DNA of 64,000 bases, taken from Litoditis marina (Eukaryota; Nematoda; Chromadorea; Rhabditida; Rhabditidae). A program made the position numbers and the translations under genes. Below are positions 35,203-46,176 of this stretch, piece after piece (the stretch's first letter is position 1; each line of letters begins with the position of its first letter). The notes under the pieces were generated by a model. That model saw only the letters and a program-made list of their open reading frames with translations, was not told the origin of the DNA and ran no database searches. Location of the stretch: assembly GCA_964036275.1 (NCBI GenBank), contig OZ038433.1:32893336-32957335 (forward strand). Reading direction: 5' to 3'.

Positions 35203-36657
35203 ATGGAAGTGGCTCAGATTCAACAGTCTCCATTGTCTCAAGTTGGACCTGAAGGTATAGTCAGTTCACACTCTCGTGCACACTTACAGTATAAAACGTC
35301 TGAGAAGTTTTCGACATTCCAATTTTTATGATTGTAGCACAAAATCCTTATTAGTCTTCTCGAAACAAATTGTCAATATTTAGTTTCAATAAATCTTTTT
35401 TCGATTCTGGTACAAATCCTCACTTCTCTTGGAACGAAACTTTCAATTCTTTCGCGGAAAACTTTTCGCCAGAAAACAGTCATGAAAAAGTGAGTGTGTA
35501 CTTTGAATCCACGTATTCGCGAAATTAAGTTTAGCTGCTCTATTCTTCTTCTTTCAGTTTACATGTTTACAACTACAGGCAGACATGCAGCTAACGTGTT
35601 TTGCACGTGAACGCGTGTCTGGCAAACTGTATTACATGGTTTCCACACGCACTGTGTATTTCGCAATACACTTCTCAACATGTTAAGAGTTTACGAAAAG
35701 AGAGCGCTCAAAACCTGGATAACTTATGTTCTGTGTAGTGTCTGCGTCTCTCTGACCTACAACCTCAGCTGGCGCGAAGCAAAACTGCCAAGTTATCAAA
35801 CTCCACTAATTTTTGGGTTGCACGAATAAACTGACATTTTCAGAGAACAGCCATGAAAAGATGATGCCGAATCCGTTTGCTGTACCCAAGTCGTTCGATG
35901 TCGAAGTTCAAAGTTTCCATGTGGTACGGTTTGAGTGGTTATATTGACTGGGCTTCGCAGACACCTTTTTCCGTCCAAGGAAAAGGTAGCAGGAAGTAGA
36001 ATATAGGCCATTTACACAACCAACCGGGTTGCACGTGTAAAGATAGTTCGGTTGCTTTCCAAATACAACCAAAGCAACCACATTGCATTGAAAACAGTAA
36101 AATGTTCAAAAATTGAGTGTTTTGTTGCATTTGAAAAGCACCCGAAAGCAACCGAAGTTTCTTCACAGATGCAACCCGGTTGCATTTTTGTTGCATGCAA
36201 CCTGGTTGTATGTGTAAACTGCCTAGAATATACAGCGTGCTCAATATGGGTTTATCGCCAACGTGTTTGAATTTTGATCTCCTGTGGTCTTCTGTGTAAT
36301 TGCCGCCCTCTCCCCTCCCCCCTTTGTGGTGGAAAACTTGCTCTTTTCAAATGAGGCGTATACTTGATTGTTGGTCAAAATTCGTATATTTCGGTGGAAG
36401 CTCTTTTCAAATGAGGCGTATACTTGATTGTTGGTCAGAATTCGTATATTTCGGCTTGTTTAGAGATCGAACTACAAAATGATCTGGTCACTTCCTATAC
36501 CCTATAGTTTGAAGATGATATTTTGATTGATCTTTGATTTCAGGGACAGGATGCTGACCGTCAGTGGATGTTGCCTGCGGAATGTGTCAAGGGATACGTC
36601 TCCGCCTTCCAACCAGTTAACAAACAGTCGGAGGGACATCAGAAAGACAACATGGAG
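35203..36657 (+). CDS. Short unrecognised coding unit upstream of the BED-finger exon
   Basis: Three exons in phase: 35203-35254 (MEVAQIQQSPLSQVGPE), 35844-35923 (ENSHEKMMPNPFAVPKSFDV...) and 36544-36657 (GQDADRQWMLPAECVKG...). That is 82 residues with no recognised domain. TTTTGCAG lies 10 nt before the ATG. It is probably the N-terminus of the BED-finger gene at 38.9 kb, but the phases do not join directly (phase 0 out, phase 2 needed). Either an exon of length 3n+2 between 36658 and 38890 was missed, or this is a separate small gene ending in the following sequence. Confidence 0.5.
35473..35489 (+). other. Candidate duplicated micro-exon (17 nt)
   Basis: CGCCAG|17 nt|GTGAGT encodes ENSHEK in the phase left by the exon at 35203-35254, and repeats the first six residues of the next exon (35844). 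Using it would leave phase 0, compatible with the exon at 36544 but not with the one at 35844, so it would replace that exon. It may also be just a decayed duplicate. Confidence 0.35.
36006..36224. repeat. Family E palindromic repeat
   Basis: Starts GGCCATTTACACAACCAACC and ends CAACCTGGTTGTATGTGTAA, with mirrored TGCAACC words. Intronic. Confidence 0.65.
36340..36456. repeat. Two-copy 60-bp tandem duplication
   Basis: GCTCTTTTCAAATGAGGCGT... begins at 36340 and again at 36400; the two units differ at only a few bases. A family B half-site follows at about 36468 (GATCGAACTACAAAA). Confidence 0.85.
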
Positions 36658-36678
36658 GTAAGGGTTCGGTTCTTTGGT

Positions 36679-36923
36679 GAATTCTATATGTAACCGGGTT
36701 TCATGGTAACCGAACCGGTTACATCAGTAGGTAACCGGTCGGTAACCGAAAATATAAAAGTGGTTACCTGTTTTTCCAAAGCAAAATGTGATTTTGACCG
36801 TTAGTTTGTACGGTAACCGGATTTTAGTTTTAGGTTTCCTACCGGTTACCTGTGAGGTAACCTGAAAAAGGGTTACCAAAACCGGTCAGGTTACCACAAA
36901 ACCCGGTTACATATAGAATTGGC
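36679..36923. mobile_element. Family C MITE
   Basis: Starts GGTGAATTCTATATGTAACC and ends GGTTACATATAGAATTGGCC; mirrored GGTAACC/GGTTACC words inside. Intronic, 21 bp after the exon ending at 36657. Confidence 0.75.
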
Positions 36924-37083
36924 CTCTTTCATGTACTTCCCGATGGACAACGTTCTCTTTTCAATATTTTGTTGAGATGTATAGTCGCCATTTTTCCCAA
37001 GAAAGACTGCAAAGGGCTCAATTGATTGAGCGATGCAGGTCGAGCGACACTGAATTCCGATTATCCCTGAAATCTCTCTGATT

Positions 37084-37163
37084 GCACCCCATTTGCCCCC
37101 TACTTTGCCCCTGTCCATATCCGGATATGGACAGAGGCGAAACAGGGGGCAAATGGGGTGCAG
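37084..37163. repeat. Long hairpin centred on CATATCCGGATATG
   Basis: CCCCATTTGCCCCCT...GCCCCTGTCCATATCCGGATATGGACAGAGGC...AGGGGGCAAATGGGG. It sits in a wider C-rich/G-rich region of TCAGGGAAAT and CTCCCTGA words up to about 37800, probably one decayed element of about 0.9 kb. Confidence 0.7.
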
Positions 37164-38303
37164 ACAGGGAAAAAGTAGGGAAATTTCCGAGAAAAGTCAG
37201 GGAAATTTCAGAGAAAAATTAAGCAAATTGTTTTCAAATTTCAGAAATATTTCTTGCTTTGATACTATTTACGGTGAACTGTTAACATAAGGTGAGAATG
37301 AAGATCTCCAAAAACTCTCGAACTGATGCTCCTCAGATTGGAGAAGCATCTATTTTCACTGCTTATTTCTTTACAGAAAACAAAGTGTTTTCAAAAAGAA
37401 ATAGCAAAGAGAAAGTCTTTCCTTCCACATCTAATCAAAGTTAAACTTTTTTCGATTGGTTCAAAGCGCTTTCAACAGGAGCTGAAATGGACGAATTGCG
37501 CACAGCCGCACCCCTGGCTGCGCCGTATCTAGTACGGGTTTCTCAAAAGTGCGGCAGAACACAGTTTTAACCAGCATCTTCAACGAAATGACACTAAAAC
37601 TTTATAATGTGTAGGTATAAGGTTCTGCTAATAGATTATAGTAAAAAAAAGTGGTAAATCAACATTTTTCAATATCTCTGACACTTCTCTGACATTTCCC
37701 TGATTTCACCCCATCTTCTCCCTGACTTACCCCCCTTTTACCCCAGAAAAATCAGAGAAATTCTTCCCCCCTGATGCTCCCTGACAGATCAGGGAATGTC
37801 AACTTACTATGGAGTGCGTAGATCAAAGATACGCAGGCGAGTCCCCGCAGCCTAATAGGTACTGTAGATCAACTACTTAATCATATTGGAAACAAACAGA
37901 AAACACAATCTAATTCATAAAATTATATCTACAAAGTATGCCAATTTTCATCTATAGTTTCTTTCTGTCTTTCTAACTAACCACTTTCTATAATTGGGCC
38001 GTTTGAAGCGCTTTTTTCGTTTGTCCCAGTTTATTTGCTTTCATTTTCCATGGAAACTTGAACTGCTGATTTGGGCGAACTTGCTTGACTCGACTATTTT
38101 GGTTCGCGCCCGAAGTATCGATTGGGCATTCCGGGCCGCCTTGCCTTGATTGTTTTCGATCAAGGCGCGACTTGAATTTACGCTCATTTTTTCAAATTAG
38201 CTCGATTCTGCTCGTTTAAACTCATTTTATAAAACTATTTTAGTATAAATTCTTATTCAATTAAACAATTCACACCTAGGTGCACTGGAAATGGTAACAG
38301 TTA

Positions 38304-38520
38304 GGCAACCAGAATAAGTCATTCGAAATTAAAAGTCATTAAAGTAAAAGTCATTCGAAAGTAAAAGTCATTAAGTACATAAACAGTTGAGAATCAAAAA
38401 TAAAGTTTCCGAAAATTTTCGTAAATTTCAAATCCTGACTAAAAGTGAATTAATGACTTTTACTTTTGAATGACTTTTACTTTAATGACTTTTAATTTCG
38501 AATGACTTATTCCTGGTACC
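38304..38520. repeat. Family G repeat (AAGTCATT mirror)
   Basis: GGCAACCAGAATAAGTCATTC, AAAAGTCATTAAAGTAAAAG and later AATGACTTTTAC, GAATGACTTATTCCTGGTACC form a mirrored element. Copies are at 42003-42210 and from 63850 to the window end. Confidence 0.75.
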
Positions 38521-38751
38521 TAACAGTTAACATAATTACAAGTTTCATAATTTACTTATAAACTTGATTCAGAACTTATTTTCGTTCTTCCTGCGATTCG
38601 ATGGAATTTCTAATTATTTCTTTCGCTTTTCGGTACAAAACTTCATATCAAAACCCTACATCCTCTTTTTGATATTGTTTTTGATTCAACTTATTTTTTG
38701 GTCAGGCAATTTTGGCGCGCTGTTATGTAGTTTGACCTTTTCTTTTTCTAC

Positions 38752-38754
<3 letters not shown>

Positions 38755-38790
<36 letters not shown>

Positions 38791-38801
38791 ACACTCTACG
38801 T

Positions 38802-38843
<42 letters not shown>

Positions 38844-38845
38844 GT
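38755..38845. repeat. (CT)n tracts
   Basis: Two long CT runs just upstream of the TTATTCCAG acceptor of the BED exon, acting as or extending its pyrimidine tract. Confidence 0.85.
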
Positions 38846-38891
38846 CTCTCTCTTCCCTCGTAACAGTCTCTGACTCCCTCCTTATTCCAGC

Positions 38892-41800
38892 ATGGTGTCC
38901 CTAGTCTGGTGCCATTTCACTAAGTCCGCCCCAGACCGAAACAAAGTGATCTGTGTCCACTGTGGGCGTATATATTCCCATTGTGGGGCCACCACTCAAC
39001 TCAGAAAACACCTTGAAGCCAGACATGGCGACGAGTGGGCTGCTACCATTCGGGTGAATCCTATATATCTAACCGGGTTTTTTGGTAACGATAACATATA
39101 ACCCGTTTAGGGTAAAGGTAATGGGGCAATGGTACAACCTCGCCCCCTTTAAACCTTAAGTCGAGAAATTAAAGAAGGACGATTATGTGGACCATTCCCG
39201 TGTCAACGGTCCTTTAAAATTGAAAAATGTATTGAACTGAAGCGTTGGGATTGGACCACATAATCGTCCTACTTTAAGTCGGTTGATGAATAATTAGCCT
39301 GGAACTTGATCAAGCTCGCCCGATCTCCAATTGTTGTCTTGTTTACGATTATTTTCTTCAGTTCAACAGTTTCAATGCTGCTGCCTCGTCCGAGAGAGGA
39401 GAAACATCCGGAAATATGGAGGACGGGGAATGTGAGTGTTTTTTGTCTGTGTTCATGAGTTCATGTTATTTGAAACGCCGAGAACTATCACTTTTTGTAT
39501 AGAAGCGTAGTAAAAGTGCTTATCAGCAGTCAGCATTCAATTGTACTTATTACGAAAGTTTTATATTATAAAGTAAAATAACATCATTTGTATTAGTGAT
39601 AATAGGAATAACGGTACTAGTTTCAGTGATCGATGATACCGATTTGAAGCTGAATTCCGCTCCCTGGCAGCGGGTTGGTCGCTTCAACATGGTTCCCTCG
39701 AAAACGGTGTCCCCAACAGCTGAGCAGCTGTCCCTCTCCTCTCGCATCATGGGCTGGTCCCATGGTCCCCAGGCGGAAAATGGTCCCTCCACCCCATCGG
39801 TTATGGTCCCCCTTGAAGTGGTACCCACGAACAATACGTCTGCCCTCGCCACGTTCATGGATACGTTCAAGTCGGTCGAACCAAAGTGCGAGCCGGCTGA
39901 CGAGTTGCCGACATCTTCAGAAGGCGCCCCGCTCGTCGCTGGAGGGGATTCTGGAGACCTCACGATTAAATCGCAGTTTCAACAAGAAATGTCGGTAGAA
40001 CAAGGCGGCAGCAGCATCTCTACGGGTGAAGGTAAATTTTTCGTTCATTCCAGATATATGTTTTCTGAGTAACGTTGTTGATAGTTGAGTTTGGTTACAA
40101 ATCGGGCTTTCTGTGATGGTATTACATCACCGAAACGTGTTGACGCGTAAAGTTTTCGATTTCTTTTGAAGTTTGGTTACAACTAGGTACGGAATTCATT
40201 CGGGATCAATAGGTTTTATCGTATTTCCAGGTTTAACGCTGTAATAACCCAAACTGGATCTTTTTTCTTCAGAAATTTTCGTTATTGAGAAGACGGGCGA
40301 TTCCGTGACAACCAGGGCGCGCCCGAATTCTTCAGATGGCCGGTCCGATACCGGTTCCTCCTCTCCCGTTTCTGGCCGATGCACTAGGTTCGTTTAGGAA
40401 GTGATCGAGTATTTATTGTAGTTTGATCACGATGTTATAATTTACGAGTTCCGACCGATAGGTGACGCGATCGAACTATAAAGACAATGGGTGGTGCACC
40501 GAAGCTTACTTCCCAAAGAGCGGACCCTGTAGGTCAATTCTGAAAAAAAATTGTTTTTCAGAAGATGTTTTGTTTCTGATAATTTGGTTCCGAATAACCA
40601 GTCGACCAATACCCAGTAATTGACCAGTGGTCTGAAAATCACTGAATACAAACTCACTAGGTAACAATATAGGAGTTTGTGGGGCATATATTATTTTTGC
40701 TTCACATTAATAACAGTTAGCAGGGCAACAAAATACGAAAAGTTCCGGTCCTGTTTCTCTAAGAACTTCTCCCATACTTGTCCTTTCTTTCAGTGCACCG
40801 CTGACGACTGTTTCTGGTGATTTGACGACGCCGTTGCGTCAGAAGCGGAAGTACGTTCGTCGACAGTCGCCACCCGACGACGCCGACCTCATCCCGCTCA
40901 AGAAGAGAGGAAGACCCAAGGTGAGAGGGTGTGCTATCTAAACAGATGTGATGCTGTTGCTGCCAGCTCTTTATTAAGTACTGGAACCAGCTCGAATTTC
41001 AGACTTTCTGTGGCAATTCGCCGTCAAGTTCACGAAAAATGTGGGTATCGATTGTAATATAGGTTGGGAGACCCCGATACCTGACAGAGGGGACCGGTAA
41101 GTTTTCCCGAACTGACTCATATCTATTGAGGAGGGGTGGTGCGATGGCTGTCAGCTACTCGACGAAGCCGTTCGAACCAGCCCATAATTTCCTCAGCCAA
41201 TCTGTAGCTGTCTCGACGAGAGGGAGAGAGTGTGCAGCTCAGAGAGACGCAGATGTCCCGGCCTCATTGACCCCCCATGATATCTCGATTTCGCAGCTAG
41301 CTGATCGCAGAAAGTTGGCGCCAATCGTTAACGCTACTTTATTACTCCAAACAACAATGAAACACTGCTAGTCTCACAATTTTGCTCAGAATTTTTTTCT
41401 TTTTTCGGGAGTTCAAACAACTGGCGTAACTTTTCACTGGTGGTAGTGGAATGTGAAAAGATTTTTAACTTTTCAACCCCGAACCGAAATAACACTGGGT
41501 TTTGATTCTGAATGAATCTCATCTATTTTTGTTTCAGGTTCATCCGGAACCGAAAAACTCAACTTTGGCTAAAATGATGAAATCGATGCCGTCTTACGTG
41601 ACCGAAAACATGAAAAAGGTGCGGAGGGCGCAGTAATGGAGTTTATTTAAAGGAGGACAGAAACCAACTTTGATTTTAGCATGGAATAGAACAGTTTATA
41701 CTCAATACAACTTTTTTTCATTCTGGTATGTGTCTGTAGTTTGATGTGGCGTTTTGGAGGTAGTTTGAATATGTGCTTGCTGTATTTGTGGATCAAACTA

Positions 41801-44683
41801 CAACTCTCACTTGGCCATTGGTTTTAGTTCTAGATGATTCCTTTGTGATATTTTGTGAGTGTTTTATAGATACGAAGTATAACATTTGAGTTATGTTATT
41901 ATCATTAAAAGGATTGAATATTTCAGGTGGCGGCTGGTACCAAGAATGGGTCATCGGCTGGCTCGTCGCGGGACTACAATGGTTGGCCATTTGATAATTC
42001 TCCGGCAACCAGAATAAGTCATTCAAAATTTAAAGTCATTAAAGTAAATGTCGTTCGAAAGTAAACGTCATTAAGTATAGAAACAGTTGAGAATCGAAAA
42101 TAAAGTTTCCGAAAATTTTCGTAATTTTTAAATGACTAAAAGTGAACTTTTACTTTTGAATGACTTTTACTTTAATGACTTTTAATTTTGAATGACTTTT
42201 TCCTGGTACCTAATTATCCACCTAGGCGAGGTTACTTCATCTAATTCAGTTGAGCAAAACGGCCATTTTATCTTGTTCTGCGAAGTTTGTTGCTAGATTC
42301 TGGCATGAGAGCCTAGAGAGCCAAACGGCTGTAAGTGATCACGCACAAAAATCACAGGTAAGGTACCCTAATGACCACCCAAAACTGGCGTTAACCGGTA
42401 AAATCCTCTGGTTTTAAGCTTTTTTCCATTTACTGTTACTTTGATCAGCTAATCTTTGAACTAGAATCGTTGTCAACGAAATTCGGTAGTATACTATATC
42501 TTTTATCCAGACGAAACAAATCGAACGGCGATGAATGCAGCACGTGCCCCGTCAACCGAATCTGCTGCCGGTACCTCCCATCAGAAACAAGTGTCACCGG
42601 TGGGAAACGGTTTTCTTACCTATCTCAGATTAGCTGTATTAGCTTTTCTATCAGTACCCAGCTACTTTCAGTATTGCATGTTTGTCAGGAGGGGTTGTTG
42701 TCAGCGAACCAGTCGGATAGGCTAGAACGTTCGATCTACTACAGTATCCATCAAACTGTGCTGGACAGCGTATGGTCGATTTGGTAAATGGCGGGTTTCG
42801 GCTGGGATCCAGCTCATTCACGTATATTTGATCCACATCATGTATCATCTGCTGGAAAATGAACAACGACCTCTCGCACCGCATTGTTCAATCAGTTTGG
42901 CGATTTGATGTCTTTGTTTGGGAGATATTTTCGAAGCCACCAATCCTTTTCCAAACTTGACCATGTTATCCTGATTCTATGATATTTGTAGCGCTTGTCG
43001 GAGACACATATGGCTGGAGGCAGAATATTCGACACAATCGCCAGAAACAGGTGCATTTTCTTAGTATTCATTTTTATCTCTTTCTATCTTTTTTTCATAA
43101 TTTCAATTCAATATCATTTTCATTTAAGAGAAGAGGCGGACGCTAGACGAGACATGCACATTGCATATCTTCAAGGTGTTGTGGAGAAACAGGGCGAGAT
43201 GCTGGTCACATATCATCAGGAACTCATGGTTGGTGGCAGGGGAATGAGAGTGAGAGGAGAAAGAGAGAAGAAGAGAGAGGGATAGGGAAAGAGTAGGTAG
43301 AGAAAGGGACAGGGGGAAATGTAGTAGGAAGTAGAGATAGTGGGAAGAAATGGTGAGAGGGGAGAGAGAGAGAGTTATGCTTTATTTTCTCAGAAGCGGC
43401 CCACGATTGATCAACTGCTGAATTCGAGAAATGAGATCGTGGAATTGAAATCGGACTTTGAGCGGCTGGAGACAATGGTTCGAGAGATGTCTGTGAAAAT
43501 GGAGGCTAGTCAACATAACTTCCCTAGTTTAGTGATTATTCTGTAGAAAAAAAGTACGGTGTTGGAAACTTACATAGAGATGGAGTTCTTTCTTTAATAT
43601 ATTATTCAATTTGAGATCATGGGTTATGTAACACGAAAAGTGAAGATTTTTCACAAATCGAGCAGTTTGTGATTGAACTATCCTGAATTCTAATTTTCCA
43701 CGTGACTATACCGTATTAATCGATCAACTCCAGGTTGCCCGCATGGTGCCACACGGCTTCCCGTCCGTGGTTAACCCGGCTCAGCTCCAGATGACATCAC
43801 GTAGTACGTTTGATTGGTTTTACCTAGTCTTTCAGTTTAACCATTCCATTGTGTTGGTTCAAGTTGAACCTTAGGTACATATTCTTTTCACCCAACATTC
43901 AACCCTTTTCCCCTCCATTTTTCTAAACTACTGCAGATGGTAAAAGTAAGGAAACTACTGCTGCTGGTGAATTCCAAACTACAAATTTCTGTTCTTCTGC
44001 TTTTTATTCTCGAGAGCCTTTCAGCTTTTGTGGTAGCCAACCATTTTTGGTTACCTGGTTTACTATGAAAGTCGGTTGAGTAGAGAATCGGTTTGTTTTA
44101 GGCGCCGGCGCCTCTCCGATGCAGTTGTTCGGCCCTCGCCCCGATCTGGCTGGTGGACAATTCAACCCGTTGCAATTCGGTCAGAATAATCTCGCAGCTC
44201 AGCTGATGGAGGTCCATGCACAGGTATATCATCTTAATTATCTTCAAAATAGCGTAGAACATATAAAAATAATCTAGCGTGTAGGTGGGATTCGAACCTA
44301 GTCAGTTTGACTAGAAGCTTTTAGATATACTCACCCGGGTGTTTCTGATTGGCCGGGATTAAAAGAAAACACATCACCTGTAATGTTGAATATGATTAAT
44401 TCGTCCTACATTGTAAATTAGAAACCTTAGAATGAACCTGCTCATAAAATATTCAGCTCACCAACAAACATAGCCGAGAGAGTGTGTAGATCAAAAGTTT
44501 TCCGATTCACAAATAGCTGAAATGAGCCACGCCTCTTCAAAAACTGACCGTATAGTGTTCACAAAAAGGGTTTGTGACTCCTATAGAGAATGGTCGTTTT
44601 TATGTTATGTCTATTTACAGATGGCTGCCGCCCAACTTGCCGCCAGCCAGTCCCTATCTGCTTCCACCGCACCTCACAAGTGA
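38892..44683 (+). CDS. BED zinc finger / AT-hook nuclear protein, family not recognised
   Basis: Fourteen exons, about 539 residues from the ATG at 38892: 38891-39053, 39362-39431, 39627-40031, 40273-40387, 40794-40920, 41538-41618, 41927-41981, 42511-42590, 42992-43050, 43129-43228, 43394-43504, 43734-43803, 44102-44223, 44621-44683. Exon 1 is a BED finger: VWCHFTKS, then CVHC...H-x4-H (LRKHLEARH). A Ser/Pro/Thr-rich linker follows, then a basic patch ending KKRGRPK (AT-hook core), and a helical region around EEADARRDMHIAYLQGVVEK and NEIVELKSDFERLE that may form a coiled coil. The tail is Gln/Ala-rich. BED fingers and AT-hooks bind DNA, so a chromatin or transcription role is inferred. The exon at 43394 needs either a GC donor (GAG|GCTAGT) or a weak GT donor 27 nt later. 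AATAAA at 44878. It may continue N-terminally into 35203-36657. Confidence 0.75.
39169..39277. mobile_element. Palindromic MITE, family A, copy 6
   Basis: TTAA ends; arms AAAGAAGGACGATTATGTGG and CCACATAATCGTCCTACTTT; a short internal deletion near the centre. In the intron after the BED exon. Confidence 0.85.
40415..40482. mobile_element. Family B mini-element
   Basis: Ends ATTGTAGTTTGATC and GATCGAACTATAAA, 68 bp, intronic. Confidence 0.7.
41209..41253. repeat. Dispersed GACGCAG motif repeat
   Basis: GTCTCGACGAGAGGGAGAGA...GCAGCTCAGAGAGACGCAG; inverted match to 4197-4258. Intronic. Confidence 0.6.
41735..41803. mobile_element. Family B mini-element
   Basis: Ends CTGTAGTTTGATG and GGATCAAACTACAAC, 69 bp, intronic. 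Confidence 0.7.
42003..42210. repeat. Family G repeat copy
   Basis: GGCAACCAGAATAAGTCATTC ... GAATGACTTTTTCCTGGTACC, about 21 bp downstream of the exon ending 41981. Confidence 0.75.
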
Positions 44684-45306
44684 TCAGATATTCATTAGAG
44701 AATAATTTATATTGAACTCCATTGTTTATGGCAAGAGCATACGCATGTTCAGGTTCATTGCTGGTGATAAAGTACGGTTCGTTATGTGGTTAATACTTCG
44801 AGGTCTCAATGTTAATAGGTTGCACGTGCTTCAAAATAGTGCCAATTCACTTTGTCATAATATTGTGTGTGTCATCTAATAAATTGATCTTATTAGTTAT
44901 GTTGGTATAGTATTCTATGAACAGTTGTGCAGTTTGTATTTTCGAAAACATTAATGTATAGGACAGTAATGGCTAAAACAATCAATCGATGACTATCAGG
45001 TTTTTTGCACAGCACAGAAAACAAATTGAGAATGGATATGTGCACCTCCAGAGATGGAAAATGACAGTCGGCTGTCAGGCTGCCACTAATGATCTGCCGT
45101 CGAGCCAAAAATGTGTGGTTGTTTGCGTACCTATTTCCCACTCGACGGCTGTATTTGCCCACGCGCGTGGAAAATAATTTAAACGTGTGAGTGAACAAGC
45201 ATTTTTCCACGTTTTTTCGGAACTCTTTTGTGTATAATATGTTTTATCTATATATTTATTTATTCGGAAGTTGTTTTAATGATATTCACATGTTTTTCAG
45301 AGGAAG

Positions 45307-45345
45307 ATGAGTTTGACGTTTGAGTGTCAAAAGATCTTCACGTGA
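45307..45345 (+). promoter_or_regulatory. Upstream ORF in the TBC1D9-like leader
   Basis: ATG at 45307 opens a 12-codon frame ending TGA at 45343-45345, two bases before the main ATG (TGATCATGG). If the mRNA starts at or is spliced to the acceptor ending at 45300, this uORF would be the first one met and termination-reinitiation could tune translation. Confidence 0.4.
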
Positions 45346-45347
45346 TC

Positions 45348-46141
45348 ATGGTTTGGATTAAACCAGAATACCTCGTACTCGGTCAACCCTTCTGGTAAGC
45401 TTTTCATGTTTTCACATAGAATTCGATATCATTTATTTGAACCAACCTTACGTCACACTTATTATGACAACACTTGCTTTCTTTTGCTCACTTCACTATT
45501 GCTATTGTTAGTTTGTAGTATAAGTTTCCTTACTTATAAAACCCAGAATTCAAAATCAGCGGCTTGATGATTGATCGTATTCAACATTCGATAATGTTTG
45601 CGTACAACTCAACGATTCTAATCGAGAAACGTGTAACGTTTGGCCAAAAAGTTGCATCTCGCTGGTGCAGTCTCATTAATGTACGGTCTAACGGTTCATT
45701 TATTTTCTCTATTCCATAGAATATAGTTAGTTTCAATGTTGATTTAAAGGGTTTCCGAGCTAGTTTCGGGATATTTCCAATTGCAACGACGAAAAGGCCA
45801 TGGAACCAAGGGATTGTCTTCCATTTTGGTTGCCACAATCGATTCGGTCTTCGACACCAGACCACCGCCGTACAGAATCATCTACGAGTTCTGCGATGAG
45901 GATATTCACATTTCCATAGGTTGGTTTTCAACAACTTTTTCCGTTTTTGTCTCCTAATTTCTTTTTCAATTCTGTAATTTTGGCCCTAAATGAATAGTTT
46001 TTTTTTTCGTATTTTTGGCATGAATATGCAACGTTCAGAAACGTTAGGTTATCTGAAGAAACCTCCCTATAGTACTCATCGAAAATTCTTAATTCGTAGG
46101 AGGCAAGTGATTGACGACTCTTCATTCCATCTCTCTCTCTT

Positions 46142-46176
<35 letters not shown>

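Noticed and set aside
39550..39963. 137-codon minus-strand frame
   Set aside because: Antisense of the long BED-gene exon 39627-40031, which has matching splice phases on the plus strand.
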